Notes under the pieces: model-generated
Seen by the model: only the letters and a program-made list of their open reading frames with translations
Told to the model about the DNA's origin: nothing
The model's database searches: none
Part shown: in pieces, positions 17,323 to 27,212 of the stretch
Position numbering within the stretch: position 1 is the stretch's first letter
How the letters are laid out: each line of letters opens with the position of its first letter
Position numbers and translations under genes: made by a program
DNA from: Rhizobium hidalgonense
GTDB lineage: Bacteria > Pseudomonadota > Alphaproteobacteria > Rhizobiales > Rhizobiaceae
Length of the DNA stretch: 64,000 bases
Direction: 5' to 3'
NCBI RefSeq assembly: GCF_002914525.1
Contig: NZ_LODW01000058.1
Coordinates: forward strand, 16,097 to 80,096

Positions 17323-18825
17323 ATGAGCGGCTATATTCTTGCAATCGACCAGGGCACCACGTCTTCACGCACGATCATCTTCGATGGCGAAATGAAGATG
17401 GCCGGCTCGGCCCAGGCGGAGATCACCCAATATTATCCGCAGCCTGGATGGGTGGAGCATGATGCCGGCGAAATCTGGCAATCCGTCGTCGACACGGCGC
17501 GCAAGGCGATCACCGATGCCGGTCTTGATGCCGCCGCCATTGCCGCGATCGGCATCACCAATCAGCGCGAAACGGCTGTCGTCTGGGACCGCAGGTCGGG
17601 CGCGCCGCTTCACCGGGCGATCGTCTGGCAGGACAGGCGCACGGCCGAAATGTGCGAGAGCCTGAAGGCCGACGGATATGAGAAGCTGTTCAGCGCCAAG
17701 ACCGGCCTGCTGCTTGACCCCTATTTCTCCGGAACCAAGCTGCGCTGGCTGCTCGACAATGTCGATGGCCTGCGGGAGAAGGCGGAGGCAGGCGAGGTCT
17801 GCTTCGGCACGATCGACAGCTGGCTGATCTACAAGCTGACGGACGGCCGCGTGCACGCCACCGACGCGACCAATGCGTCGCGAACGTTGCTTTATAATAT
17901 CGACGACGGCGTTTGGGACGAGGAGCTTCTGGGCATTCTGGGCATTCCCTCTGCCATGCTTCCCGAGGTCAAGGAATGCGCCGATGATTTCGGCCGCGCT
18001 GACAAGGCGCTGTTCGGTGCCGAGCTTCCGATCCTCGGCGTTGCCGGTGACCAGCAGGCGGCGGCCGTGGGCAATGCCTGCTTCGAGCCCGGCATGATGA
18101 AATCCACCTATGGCACCGGTTGCTTTGCCCTGCTGAACACCGGCCGGGATCGTGTTTCCTCCTCCAACCGGATGCTGACCACGATCGCCTGCCGCCTCGA
18201 CGGCGAGACGACCTACGCGCTCGAAGGCTCGATCTTTATCGCCGGTGCCGCCGTGCAATGGCTGCGTGACGGTCTCGGCATCATCGATCAGGCGTCGGAG
18301 GCGGGCGTGCTTGCGGCCAAGGCCGATCCCGGGCAGCAGGTCTATATTGTTCCGGCATTCACCGGCCTTGGCGCGCCCTATTGGGATCCGAACGCGCGCG
18401 GCGCGATCTTCGGCCTGACGCGAAACAGCGGCCCGGCGGAATTTGCCCGCGCCGTGCTCGAATCCGTCGCCTACCAGACACTCGACTTGCTGGTGGCGAT
18501 GAAGAAGGACTGGGGCGTCAACCAGCTGGAAACCGTGCTGCGCGTCGATGGCGGCATGGCGGCTTCGGATTGGACGATGCAGTGCCTGGCCGACATGACC
18601 GGAAATCCCGTCGACCGCTCGGCGATCCGCGAGACGACGGCGCTGGGAGCCGCCTGGCTTGCCGGCTCGAAAGCCGGCATCTGGCCGAGCAAGAAGAATT
18701 TCGCCAAGGCCTGGGCTTGCGACCGCCGCTTCAACCCCTCGATGGAGGAGACCGAGCGCCAGGCAAAAATTATCGGCTGGAAGAATGCGGTGTCGCGGAT
18801 GATTTCGGACACCTCGGCGGGCTGA
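17323..18825 (+). CDS. glpK: Glycerol kinase
   Basis: A 500-residue FGGY-family kinase that converts glycerol and ATP to sn-glycerol 3-phosphate in the cytoplasm. The N-terminal phosphate-binding motif is DQGTTSSRTIIFD, followed by ITNQRETAVVWDR with the conserved arginine-glutamate pair, and the second FGGY signature region is KSTYGTGCFALLNTG. RBS GGAGACGG precedes ATG 17323. It is the last gene of the operon. With GlpD it completes the route from imported glycerol to dihydroxyacetone phosphate. Confidence 0.96.
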   Translation: MSGYILAIDQGTTSSRTIIFDGEMKMAGSAQAEITQYYPQPGWVEHDAGEIWQSVVDTARKAITDAGLDAAAIAAIGITNQRETAVVWDRRSGAPLHRAIVWQDRRTAEMCESLKADGYEKLFSAKTGLLLDPYFSGTKLRWLLDNVDGLREKAEAGEVCFGTIDSWLIYKLTDGRVHATDATNASRTLLYNIDDGVWDEELLGILGIPSAMLPEVKECADDFGRADKALFGAELPILGVAGDQQAAAVGNACFEPGMMKSTYGTGCFALLNTGRDRVSSSNRMLTTIACRLDGETTYALEGSIFIAGAAVQWLRDGLGIIDQASEAGVLAAKADPGQQVYIVPAFTGLGAPYWDPNARGAIFGLTRNSGPAEFARAVLESVAYQTLDLLVAMKKDWGVNQLETVLRVDGGMAASDWTMQCLADMTGNPVDRSAIRETTALGAAWLAGSKAGIWPSKKNFAKAWACDRRFNPSMEETERQAKIIGWKNAVSRMISDTSAG

Positions 18826-18852
18826 CACCTATCCCGGATACGGCTTCATCTC

Positions 18853-19854
18853 TTATGCGCTGCCGGCGGCTTTCCTGTTGACGAAGCTGAGCGCGAGTAC
18901 TGCGAAGATCAGTGTTCCCGTGCCGACCTGCTGCCAATAGAAGTTCAGATCGGTCAGCAGCAGCCCGTTGGCGACGATGCTGAGCAGCAATGCGCCGAGA
19001 ACGGTGCCGCCGACATTCGGCCGCCCGAGCGGACTGAGCGTCGTGCCGATGAAAGTGGCGCCGATGGCGTTCAGCAGGAAGGCATTGCCCGAGGAGGGGA
19101 TGTAGGTGGTGACCGTCGCGGTCAGGATCAGGCCGGCGATGGCTGCGATCATACCGACCAGAATGAAAGTCACGGCGACATGCGCCGGCGCGGCGATGCC
19201 GGAATAGCGCACGACGCCCGGCTGGATGCCGATCGACAGAATGACGCGGCCGAACCGGGTGTGGGCAAAAACGACGGCGGCGGCGGCGATGACGACAATG
19301 GCAACGGCAAGCGGCACCGGGAAGCCGGCGAGGGCGCCGTGGCCGAGGAAACGGAAGGCTTCCGGCACGCCGTTCGGCGGCAGATAGACCGGATTGCCGC
19401 CATTGGTCAGCAATTGCTGGACGCTGCGGCCGATGAACAGCGTGCCGAGCGTGGCAAGGAACGGCGACACGCCGATCCCGGAAATCAGCAGCGCGTTGAA
19501 GGCGCCGACAAGCGCTCCGGCCGCAAGCCCGGCAAATGCGGCGATTGCCACCGGTTGGCCGGCGAGCACGAGCGAGACGAAGGCGAAACTGGCGAAATCC
19601 ATCGCCGTTCCCGCGGACAGATCGATGCCGCCCGACGCCACAGCGAAAGTCATGGCTATCGAGACGATGGCCAGCAGCGTGAAATTGTTGACCAGGATGC
19701 TCTGCAGGTTGGCAAGCGTCAGGAATGTCGGCGTTATCAAGGAAAAGGCAGCGAATACCGCAATCAGGGCGAGGATCAGCCCATAGCGCACCAGGCCGCC
19801 GGCGATGAGGCGCGGCAAGCCGACGGCGGGGGAAGGGGAGGTTTGCAGCGACAT
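18853..19854 (-). CDS. Sugar ABC transporter permease 2 (CUT2/RbsC type)
   Basis: A 333-residue permease with the CUT2 family core SGGIDLSAGTAMDFASF and GVSPFLATLGTLFIGRSVQQL. It has about eight to ten helices. It is the last gene of a four-gene leftward operon (binding protein, ATPase, permease, permease), 2 bases after its sister permease. Two different permeases with one ATPase suggest a heterodimeric channel. It is convergent with glpK; only 27 bases separate the stop codons and I see no terminator between them. Confidence 0.88.
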   Translation of the reverse strand: MSLQTSPSPAVGLPRLIAGGLVRYGLILALIAVFAAFSLITPTFLTLANLQSILVNNFTLLAIVSIAMTFAVASGGIDLSAGTAMDFASFAFVSLVLAGQPVAIAAFAGLAAGALVGAFNALLISGIGVSPFLATLGTLFIGRSVQQLLTNGGNPVYLPPNGVPEAFRFLGHGALAGFPVPLAVAIVVIAAAAVVFAHTRFGRVILSIGIQPGVVRYSGIAAPAHVAVTFILVGMIAAIAGLILTATVTTYIPSSGNAFLLNAIGATFIGTTLSPLGRPNVGGTVLGALLLSIVANGLLLTDLNFYWQQVGTGTLIFAVLALSFVNRKAAGSA

Positions 19855-19856
19855 GA

Positions 19857-20876
19857 TCAGGCCTCCTGCCGGCGCAGCAGCGTGGTGGCGGAAACGACGA
19901 TGAGAATGAGCACGCCCTGAATGCCGCTGACCAGCGTGCTTGAAATGTTCAGCAGCTGGAAACCGTTAGTGAGGAAGCCGACCAGCAGGGCTGAGAGCAG
20001 CGTCCCGGTGGCCGTGGGAACCAGCCGGCGCGAAAAGACCGAGCCGAGCAGGGCTGTCACGACAATGGGCAACAGCATCTCGCCCGAGCCGGTCGTGCTG
20101 CCGCTCAGATAGGAAACCGACAGGATACCGGCGATGCCGCCGGTGAGGCCGCTGGCGACGAAGGCGCCGGCGAGCAGACGGCGAAGCGGGAGACCGGCGG
20201 CACGTGCCGCATCCGGAAACTCACCGACCGCGTAGAGGCGCAGGCCGAGTGGGGTATATTGCACGATCGCCGCGGTGATCGCTGTGAAGCCGAGGAGCAC
20301 ATAGGCAAGAACAGGAATGCCGAAAACGTCCGAGGCCGAAAGCGCCGACAGGAAAGGCGTCGAAGCCGGAAGGACGGTATTGCCGGTCAGCACCAATTCC
20401 AGGCCGGCGACGACGTTCATCACGGCAAGCGTGGCCAGCAGCGGCACGATGCCGGCATAGACCACGGCGATGGCATTGACTGTGCCGATCAGCGCACCAG
20501 TCGAGATCGCTGCCGCAATCGCCGCCGTGTCGCCGTAGCCGAGTTGCGTCAGGCTCGCATAGACGGCGCCGCTGAGGCCCATATTGGCAGCGAGCGACAG
20601 GTCGATGCCGCCGGTGACGACATTGGAGCCGCCGGCGATCAGCACGACCGTCAGGCCGATGGCAAGCACCCCTGAGATCGTCGATTGGCCAAGCACATTG
20701 CCGATATTGCCGATGCTGAAGAAATAGGGAGCGGTGAGCGAAAAGACGATCAGGATGGCGGCGAATGCGATCAACGATCCGAAGCGCAATGCCGTAGCCG
20801 CAAAGTTGCCGGCCCGCCGGTGAGGGGGTTCCGAAACGGAAAAATCGGAAGGCGCGAATTCCACTTCAGCCGACAT
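19857..20876 (-). CDS. Sugar ABC transporter permease 1 (CUT2/RbsC type)
   Basis: A 339-residue permease with the CUT2 motif NVVTGGIDLSLAANMGLSGA and a hydrophilic N-terminal tail of about 30 residues. I place the start at 20876 (MSAEVEFAPSDFS), overlapping the end of the ATPase gene by 11 bases, which implies coupling. Longer in-frame versions would extend far into the ATPase gene. Its partner is the following permease. Confidence 0.88.
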   Translation of the reverse strand: MSAEVEFAPSDFSVSEPPHRRAGNFAATALRFGSLIAFAAILIVFSLTAPYFFSIGNIGNVLGQSTISGVLAIGLTVVLIAGGSNVVTGGIDLSLAANMGLSGAVYASLTQLGYGDTAAIAAAISTGALIGTVNAIAVVYAGIVPLLATLAVMNVVAGLELVLTGNTVLPASTPFLSALSASDVFGIPVLAYVLLGFTAITAAIVQYTPLGLRLYAVGEFPDAARAAGLPLRRLLAGAFVASGLTGGIAGILSVSYLSGSTTGSGEMLLPIVVTALLGSVFSRRLVPTATGTLLSALLVGFLTNGFQLLNISSTLVSGIQGVLILIVVSATTLLRRQEA

Positions 20877-22416
20877 GGCGATGTCCCTCGGATGATCCGG
20901 TCGATTGAGCCAGTACGGCATCCGCAGTGGTCTCCGATGAAATGAATTCCCGCACCACGCGCCCGCGGAAGAGCACAAGAATGCGATCGGTTATGCCGAC
21001 GAGTTCGGGCAGATCGGACGACAGCACGATGACGCCGGCGCCGCGCGCCGCGAGTTCGCCGATCAGCGTGTAGATCTCGACCTTGGAGCCGATGTCGACG
21101 CCGACCGTCGGCTCATCGAGAAGATAGATCTCGGAATGGCGGCTCAGCCATTTGGCGATGGCGATCTTCTGCTGGTTGCCGCCCGAAAGCGTGCGCAGCA
21201 AAGCGTCGCGCCCATTGGTTTTCACCTGCAGCCGCGTGATCAGAGCATCGACCTCGCGCTGTTCGCGTTTGCGGTCGAGAAAGCCGAAACGCGTGAAGCG
21301 GCCAAGGCTGGAAAGGCTGGTATTTTCCGCAACGCTGAGATCGAGCGCGACGCCGTGGCGGCGCCGGTCCTCCGGCACCAATGCGATCTCGTGGTCGGCC
21401 GCCTGCGTGGGATTGGCGAAGCGGGCGCTCTTGCCGCGAATCTCGATACGACCGTAGGCCGAGGTCTCGAGTCCGAAGAGGGTGCGGACCAGTTCCTTGG
21501 CGCCGGAGCCGAGCAGGCCGGTGAGGCCCAGCACCTCGCCGCGGTGAAGCGTGAAGCTGACGTCGCCGTATTTTCCCGGCGCTGACAACCGCGCGACCTT
21601 GAGGATCTCGTCGCCCGGCGTCACCTGAGGCTTCGGAAACATCTCCTTGATGTCGCGCTCGACCATTAGCCGTGCAATCGCTGAGGCCGAAGTCTCGCCG
21701 ATCGGCACAGAGGCAACATCAAGCCCGTTGCGCAGCACGGTGACGTGATCGCAGAGCTCTTCGATTTCGTGCAGGTAATGCGAGATATAGATGATGGTAA
21801 CGCCTTCGTCACGCAGACGCCGGATCAGCCGGAAGAGGATATCGGCCTCACGGCGCACCAATGCGGCCGTCGGCTCGTCGAAGACGAGCACTTTCGGCTG
21901 ATTGAGGAGGGCGCGGATAATTTGCACGATCTGCTTTTCGGCGGTCGACAGCTCGCTGATCAGAGCCGCGTTCGGCAACCGGATGCCGAAATAGTCATTG
22001 AGAATATCGGTCGCGCGGCGCTGCATCAGACGCCGGTCGAGGAAAGGCGTGCCCGCAATGCGCGGTTCCCGGCCGAGAAACAGGGCTTCTCCGACGGTGA
22101 AGGTCGGGACCAGCAGCCGATCCTGGTGAATGAAATGGATACCGAGTTCTTCGGCAAGATGCGGCGTCAGCCTGTCGAAGGTCTGTCCCCCGATCTCGAT
22201 GCGGCCGCCATCCGGCTGGTAAAGACCGGCCAGCAGCTTGATCAGCGTCGACTTGCCGGCGCCGTTCTGGCCGACGAGGCCGTGGATGGTGCCGCGCCTG
22301 ACGAGCAGCGATGCGCCGGCCAGCGCTTGCGCGCCGCCGAAGTGCTTGACGATGCCTTCGAAGCGGATGATGTCGTCGCACGCCGTCACCGGCTGCTTCA
22401 AGGAAATGGCCGTCAT
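20866..22416 (-). CDS. Sugar ABC transporter ATPase (RbsA/MglA type, two domains)
   Basis: A 516-residue protein with two fused nucleotide-binding domains. The first has Walker A GQNGAGKST and the RbsA-type signature ELSTAEKQIVQI. The second has the degenerate Walker A region LLGSGAKELVRT, normal for this family, with signature LSGGNQQKIAIAKWL and Walker B IYLLDEP. Start ATG 22416 follows GGAGAG. The strong hairpin at 22438-22469 lies between the binding-protein gene and this start. Confidence 0.92.
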   Translation of the reverse strand: MTAISLKQPVTACDDIIRFEGIVKHFGGAQALAGASLLVRRGTIHGLVGQNGAGKSTLIKLLAGLYQPDGGRIEIGGQTFDRLTPHLAEELGIHFIHQDRLLVPTFTVGEALFLGREPRIAGTPFLDRRLMQRRATDILNDYFGIRLPNAALISELSTAEKQIVQIIRALLNQPKVLVFDEPTAALVRREADILFRLIRRLRDEGVTIIYISHYLHEIEELCDHVTVLRNGLDVASVPIGETSASAIARLMVERDIKEMFPKPQVTPGDEILKVARLSAPGKYGDVSFTLHRGEVLGLTGLLGSGAKELVRTLFGLETSAYGRIEIRGKSARFANPTQAADHEIALVPEDRRRHGVALDLSVAENTSLSSLGRFTRFGFLDRKREQREVDALITRLQVKTNGRDALLRTLSGGNQQKIAIAKWLSRHSEIYLLDEPTVGVDIGSKVEIYTLIGELAARGAGVIVLSSDLPELVGITDRILVLFRGRVVREFISSETTADAVLAQSTGSSEGHRHVG

Positions 22417-22437
22417 GTCGATCTCTCCGGGCAGATT

Positions 22438-22469
22438 CCGAGCGATCCGGTCACGGCCGGATCGCTCGG
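22438..22469. other. Intercistronic hairpin after the sugar binding-protein gene
   Basis: CCGAGCGATCCGG (22438-22450) pairs perfectly with CCGGATCGCTCGG (22457-22469) around the 6-base loop TCACGG, a 13-bp stem. It sits between the binding-protein stop (22478) and the ATPase start (22416), on the mRNA of the leftward operon. Confidence 0.65.
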
Positions 22470-22477
22470 GAGCCTTG

Positions 22478-23491
22478 TCAGCCGATGCCGAGCTTCTTGG
22501 TGACTTCGCCGACATTGGCCTTGTTGGCGAGCAGGGCCGAAACATAGGTCTCGCGCGGCAGGGTCTGGCCGGCGAGCAGCTTGGCGACGTTGCGGATGGC
22601 GGTGCGGCCGATTTCCGCCGGCTGCTGCGCGACGTCGGCGCCGGCCGGTGAATTCGGATCGGCAACGAGCTGCAGTACCTCAGGGCTGCCATCGACGCCG
22701 TAGGTGCGGATTTCGGTCCGCCCGGCGGCAGCCAGAGCCTGGGTCGCGCCCAGTTGCGGAATATCCCAGGCCGACCAGATCGCCTTGATCGAACCCTTTT
22801 CCGGATACTTGTTAAGGATTGCGGTGATCTGCGTGAAGGCGTCCTGCACGGTATTCGGGATGACGTCGCGCAGCTCCGGCTGGAGGATTTTCACCTTCGG
22901 GAAATATTTGACGACATTGACCAGCTGATCGTAGCGAATCGCGCAAGGGGTGACGCCGTAAAAGCCGTTGAAGACGACGATATTGCCTTCGCCGCCGATA
23001 TCGGAGACGAGCTGCAGCGCCAGGTCCTTGCCGATGCCCCAGTTGTCGGAGGTAGTGTTGTTGATCGAGTTGGTCGAGCCGACGTCGACGGTCAGAACCG
23101 GGATGCCGGCGTCACGCGCCTTCTTCAGCCAGGGATCGATGACGCTGAGCGTGCCGAGGATCTGGACGATCGCATCCGGCTTCTGGGCAATCAGCGTCTG
23201 CAACTGCGAAACCAGCTTGCCGTCGTTGCGTCCGGCATCGACGGCGATCGGCTCACCCCCGAGGCGCTTTACCTCGTCGATCTGGGCGTTATAGGCCTGC
23301 AGGTCGAAAAAGTGATCGGTGCCGGTTGCGCTGATGGCGATGCGTTTGCCCTTCAGCGACAGCTCGTCGCCGGCTGCAAAGACCGGCTTCTGCCCGACCA
23401 GTGATGCACCCGCGACGGCGACCCCGGCCGCTGCGGACAGTTTCAACAGATCTCGTCTTCCGAAGCGGCTTCCGGACTTGTCGTTGCTCAT
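22478..23491 (-). CDS. Sugar ABC transporter substrate-binding protein (Tat signal)
   Basis: A 337-residue type I periplasmic binding protein (ribose/galactose family fold). The N-terminus carries a twin-arginine signal (GRRDLLKLSAAAGVAVAGAS), implying export of a folded protein. The mature part begins with DELSLKGKRIAISATGTDH and contains the family strand KPDAIVQILG. ATG 23491 follows GGAGAG. The substrate cannot be read from the sequence; a pentose or polyol is the family norm. The operon is divergent from an AraC regulator. Confidence 0.88.
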   Translation of the reverse strand: MSNDKSGSRFGRRDLLKLSAAAGVAVAGASLVGQKPVFAAGDELSLKGKRIAISATGTDHFFDLQAYNAQIDEVKRLGGEPIAVDAGRNDGKLVSQLQTLIAQKPDAIVQILGTLSVIDPWLKKARDAGIPVLTVDVGSTNSINNTTSDNWGIGKDLALQLVSDIGGEGNIVVFNGFYGVTPCAIRYDQLVNVVKYFPKVKILQPELRDVIPNTVQDAFTQITAILNKYPEKGSIKAIWSAWDIPQLGATQALAAAGRTEIRTYGVDGSPEVLQLVADPNSPAGADVAQQPAEIGRTAIRNVAKLLAGQTLPRETYVSALLANKANVGEVTKKLGIG

Positions 23492-23902
23492 TACCACTCT
23501 CTCCAATTAATTATGTCTATAGATTAAATGGATTAATGCGGATGAATAGGAACGAATTTCCAAAAGAACGATCTCCTGGGAAAAGAGTGGACGGAACAAA
23601 AGAAAATCCCTGGCCGCGATTTGCCGCGACTGAGAATGACTTCGGATGCCCCGACGATCTGGCGACTGGGTCCGCCGCCACTGATCAAGAAGAAGATGCA
23701 GTGCATAATTCTTGCGCATGTGCCCAAATTTGCCGAGGAAAAATTCCTGCTAAGCGCGGTGCAGTGTGGCGCGACAGCGAGTGTGAAATCAGGATTTAGA
23801 TGAGCACGATCTGGCTTTATGCCACAACGTTGATATCGAACGCGAAGCTTTGATTCCACTTGGCGCGCAACTTGCCTCTCCCCCGTCAGGGAGAGTGAAA
23901 CA
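23492..23902. other. Divergent regulatory region between sugar ABC operon and AraC gene
   Basis: About 410 bases with no convincing gene. Near the binding-protein gene, three near-repeats follow one another (GATTAAATG at 23522, GATTAATGC at 23531, GATGAATAG at 23541), 9-10 bases apart, in an AT-rich stretch. AraC-family activators commonly bind tandem direct repeats near -35 boxes, so this is a candidate activator site (inference). At the other end is the hairpin 23876-23895. Confidence 0.4.
23876..23895 (+). promoter_or_regulatory. Hairpin burying the ribosome binding site of the AraC gene
   Basis: CTCTCCC (23876-23882) pairs perfectly with GGGAGAG (23889-23895) around a 6-base loop. GGGAGAG is itself the Shine-Dalgarno sequence of the gene starting at 23903, so the folded mRNA would hide it. 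Confidence 0.5.
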
Positions 23903-24766
23903 ATGCCCGATATCGACCCGACGATTTTCTCAATAAGCCGGCCATCCCTTGGAGGCTACAGGGCCTTCGTTCAACGCGACATGATCGTCGAGACCTATCG
24001 CAGCGCCGCGGGGCAAATGGTTTCGAGGGGCTCCCTTCATAGAATATCGATCAATCGAACGGCCCATGGCAAATATGCCTATCGGCTTGGAACAGGGGCA
24101 TTCCGCAAAGTCGAGCGACCGCCGTTCACCCTGGGATTTCAACCCGCCGCCACGGTTCTTGAAGTCGATGGGGATGCGGCGGATTATATCTCGATCTTCC
24201 AGTCACCTGCGCTCTACAGCAGCATTGGCGGCTCCCAATTTGATCCCGAGCATTGGGATAATGATGCACTCAGCGCCACGACGGATCCGACAACACTGCA
24301 GGTCGCGCTGTCCCTTGCATTTGTCGCCGGGAAGACCGAGCGCGACGACCCGCTTTTGATGCAGCACCTGGGGATGGCGCTTGCCTGTTGCGTTGTAAAG
24401 CTGCTGGGCGCCAAACCTGAAGCCGGCGATCGTCCGCTGACGTCGGACAATCTCCGACGGGTGATCGATTACATCGAGAACCTGCTTGGCAAATCCGATC
24501 TGAGTGTCGAGGAGCTGGCCGGGGTGGCCCATATGAGCCCCTTTCATTTCAGCCGGGAATTCAAACGGGCGGCAGGGATGGCGCCGCATCGCTTCGTTCT
24601 GGAACGCAGGATCGAGCGGGCGCGACTTTACCTCGCAGATGGCAAGGAAACGCTCGCAAACATCGCTTACGCCACAGGCTTTTCGAGCCAGGCGCATTTC
24701 TCCAGCGTCTTCCGTCGTCTGATCGGGGCGACACCGAAGGAGTACCGACGATCGGTCCGTCTTTGA
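23903..24766 (+). CDS. AraC family transcriptional regulator
   Basis: A 287-residue regulator. The C-terminal 100 residues hold the two helix-turn-helix units of the AraC/XylS family: LSVEELAGVAHMSPFHFSREF and ETLANIAYATGFSSQAHFSSVF, ending in the family consensus IGATPKEYRR. The N-terminal 180 residues are a probable effector domain with no motif I recognise. ATG 23903 follows GGGAGAG, which lies in a hairpin. It is divergent from the sugar ABC operon, its likely target. Confidence 0.9.
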   Translation: MPDIDPTIFSISRPSLGGYRAFVQRDMIVETYRSAAGQMVSRGSLHRISINRTAHGKYAYRLGTGAFRKVERPPFTLGFQPAATVLEVDGDAADYISIFQSPALYSSIGGSQFDPEHWDNDALSATTDPTTLQVALSLAFVAGKTERDDPLLMQHLGMALACCVVKLLGAKPEAGDRPLTSDNLRRVIDYIENLLGKSDLSVEELAGVAHMSPFHFSREFKRAAGMAPHRFVLERRIERARLYLADGKETLANIAYATGFSSQAHFSSVFRRLIGATPKEYRRSVRL

Positions 24767-24873
24767 GCCGGCAGCCGCCGATCGCAAATCAGCAATTTTT
24801 CGAAAGACAACCGCACGAATTTGAAATCTCTTGAGGCTGCGGTCTGCGAGGCTTTTCCCACCAGGAGGCCTAT

Positions 24874-25320
24874 ATGACCGCTTTTGCCCAAGCCAATCCG
24901 ATTACCGATATCTGCTTTTTGGTCGAGGATATTGACCGGGCGTCGGACTTTTATGTCGAACGGCTTGGCTTCAAACCACGCCGCCGGGCTCCCGGCTTTG
25001 CCGATTTCAAAGGAGCGGGTGTGACACTGGCACTCTGGCAAATCGAGCATATTGCCGAGTTTACCGGCGTCTCGGGCCTTCGCGCGCCCCCAGGCGTGCA
25101 CAAGGCTTGCGCGGCCATCGAGCTCGCCTCGCCGGAGCAGGTCGATGCTGCTTATCAGGAGCTGAAGGCCGCGGGCGTGCTCTTCCAGGCGCCGCCACAG
25201 GACTATGTCTGGAACGCGAGATGCTGCTATTTCGCCGATCCCGATGACAATCTCTGGGAAATCTATGCATGGTCCGCAGGCGGCCCGATCGGCGACATCG
25301 AACCGCAAGAGCGAGTGTAA
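24874..25320 (+). CDS. VOC family protein (glyoxalase/bleomycin resistance fold)
   Basis: A 148-residue protein made of two beta-alpha-beta-beta-beta modules: ITDICFLVEDIDRASDFYVERL (first) and HKACAAIELASPEQVDAAYQEL (second), ending in FADPDDNLWEIYAW, a typical metal-site strand with the glutamate ligand. RBS AGGAGG precedes ATG 24874. It lies 47 bases before an ABC importer of the NitT/TauT type, so it may act on the imported compound (inference). The reaction cannot be predicted. Confidence 0.85.
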   Translation: MTAFAQANPITDICFLVEDIDRASDFYVERLGFKPRRRAPGFADFKGAGVTLALWQIEHIAEFTGVSGLRAPPGVHKACAAIELASPEQVDAAYQELKAAGVLFQAPPQDYVWNARCCYFADPDDNLWEIYAWSAGGPIGDIEPQERV

Positions 25321-25367
25321 GCGGCCCGGCCAGCCGTCCAACAATTCAACAAGGGGAAGGCAAGCAA

Positions 25368-26414
25368 ATGAACCGGGATGACAGGAAAATCGTGGTCGAT
25401 AGGCGCACTGTCCTGAAGGGCGGAGCCTTTGCCCTTGCTGCTGCGTCGGCGGGGATCAGCGTGTTTGTGCCTCGTCATTCGAACGCCGCCGCATCCAAGG
25501 TCGTCGTCAAATACGATTGGCTGATGAGCAACGGACAGATCGGCGATATCGTCGCAGTCAAGCAAGGCCTGTTCGAGGCCGAGGGGCTCGACGTCGAGTT
25601 TTCCCCCGGCGGTCCCAATTCGGCAACGGTGCCACCCGTGATTACGGGTGATGCGCAGCTCGGCCAATTCTCCGATTCGGCACAGCTTCTTCTTGCCCGG
25701 TCATCCGGCGTGCCGATCAAGATCTTCGCCTGCGGTTTCCGCATGGCGCCTTTCGCCTTTTATTCGCTCCCCAAGGCGCCGATCCGCACCGTCGAGGATA
25801 TGGTCGGCAAGCGCATCGGCATCCAGCCGACGGCCCGTTATGTGCTCGATGCTATCCTGCTGAAGAACAAGATCGATCCCTCGAGCCTGACCATCACTAA
25901 TATCGGCTTCGACATGACGCCGCTGATGACCGGCCAGGTCGATGCGGTGACCGGATGGATCACCAACACCCAGGCCCTTTCCATCATCGGCCCCGACCGC
26001 ATCGATCTGATGATGAAGGATACAGGCCTGCCCTCCTACGCGAACGTCTATTTTGCCACTGACGATGCCGTGAGCGGCCATGCGGAGACACTGGCAAAGG
26101 TGCTGCGTGCCCTCGCCAAGGGCTGGGCCTGGACGCATGAACATCCTGAAGAGGCGGTCAAATTGACGGTGGAGGCCTATCCGCAGCTCGATCTTGCCGT
26201 GGAGCTGAAGACAGTACCGCGCATATTGTCGCTGAGCTTCGACGCAGCGACCGGTAAGGATGGCTGGGGCAGCTTCGATCCGGCAGCTCTTGCTGAGCAG
26301 ATTTCCGTTTACGACAAGATCGGCCAGTTCAAGAGCGGCGCGCCGAAGCTGGAGGACTGCTATACGACCAGGATCCTGGACATGACGGCGGATGACCGTC
26401 CGAAGATTGCGTGA
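25368..26414 (+). CDS. NitT/TauT-type ABC transporter substrate-binding protein
   Basis: A 348-residue periplasmic protein of the NMT1/THI5-like fold that includes nitrate, sulfonate, taurine and pyrimidine binders. A twin-arginine-like signal is visible (VDRRTVLKGGAFALAAASAG). The mature part contains VKQGLFEAEGLDVEF, a hallmark of the family, and VEDMVGKRIGIQPTARY. RBS AAGGGGAAGG precedes ATG 25368. The substrate is unknown; the family also includes thiamine-precursor importers. Confidence 0.88.
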   Translation: MNRDDRKIVVDRRTVLKGGAFALAAASAGISVFVPRHSNAAASKVVVKYDWLMSNGQIGDIVAVKQGLFEAEGLDVEFSPGGPNSATVPPVITGDAQLGQFSDSAQLLLARSSGVPIKIFACGFRMAPFAFYSLPKAPIRTVEDMVGKRIGIQPTARYVLDAILLKNKIDPSSLTITNIGFDMTPLMTGQVDAVTGWITNTQALSIIGPDRIDLMMKDTGLPSYANVYFATDDAVSGHAETLAKVLRALAKGWAWTHEHPEEAVKLTVEAYPQLDLAVELKTVPRILSLSFDAATGKDGWGSFDPAALAEQISVYDKIGQFKSGAPKLEDCYTTRILDMTADDRPKIA

Positions 26415-26423
26415 GAGAGCGGA

Positions 26424-27208
<785 letters not shown>

Positions 27209-27212
<4 letters not shown>

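Noticed and set aside
23401..23859. Frames on both strands in the region between the sugar operon and the AraC gene
   Set aside because: The region is better explained as a divergent control region; the frames have no motif and no proper start.
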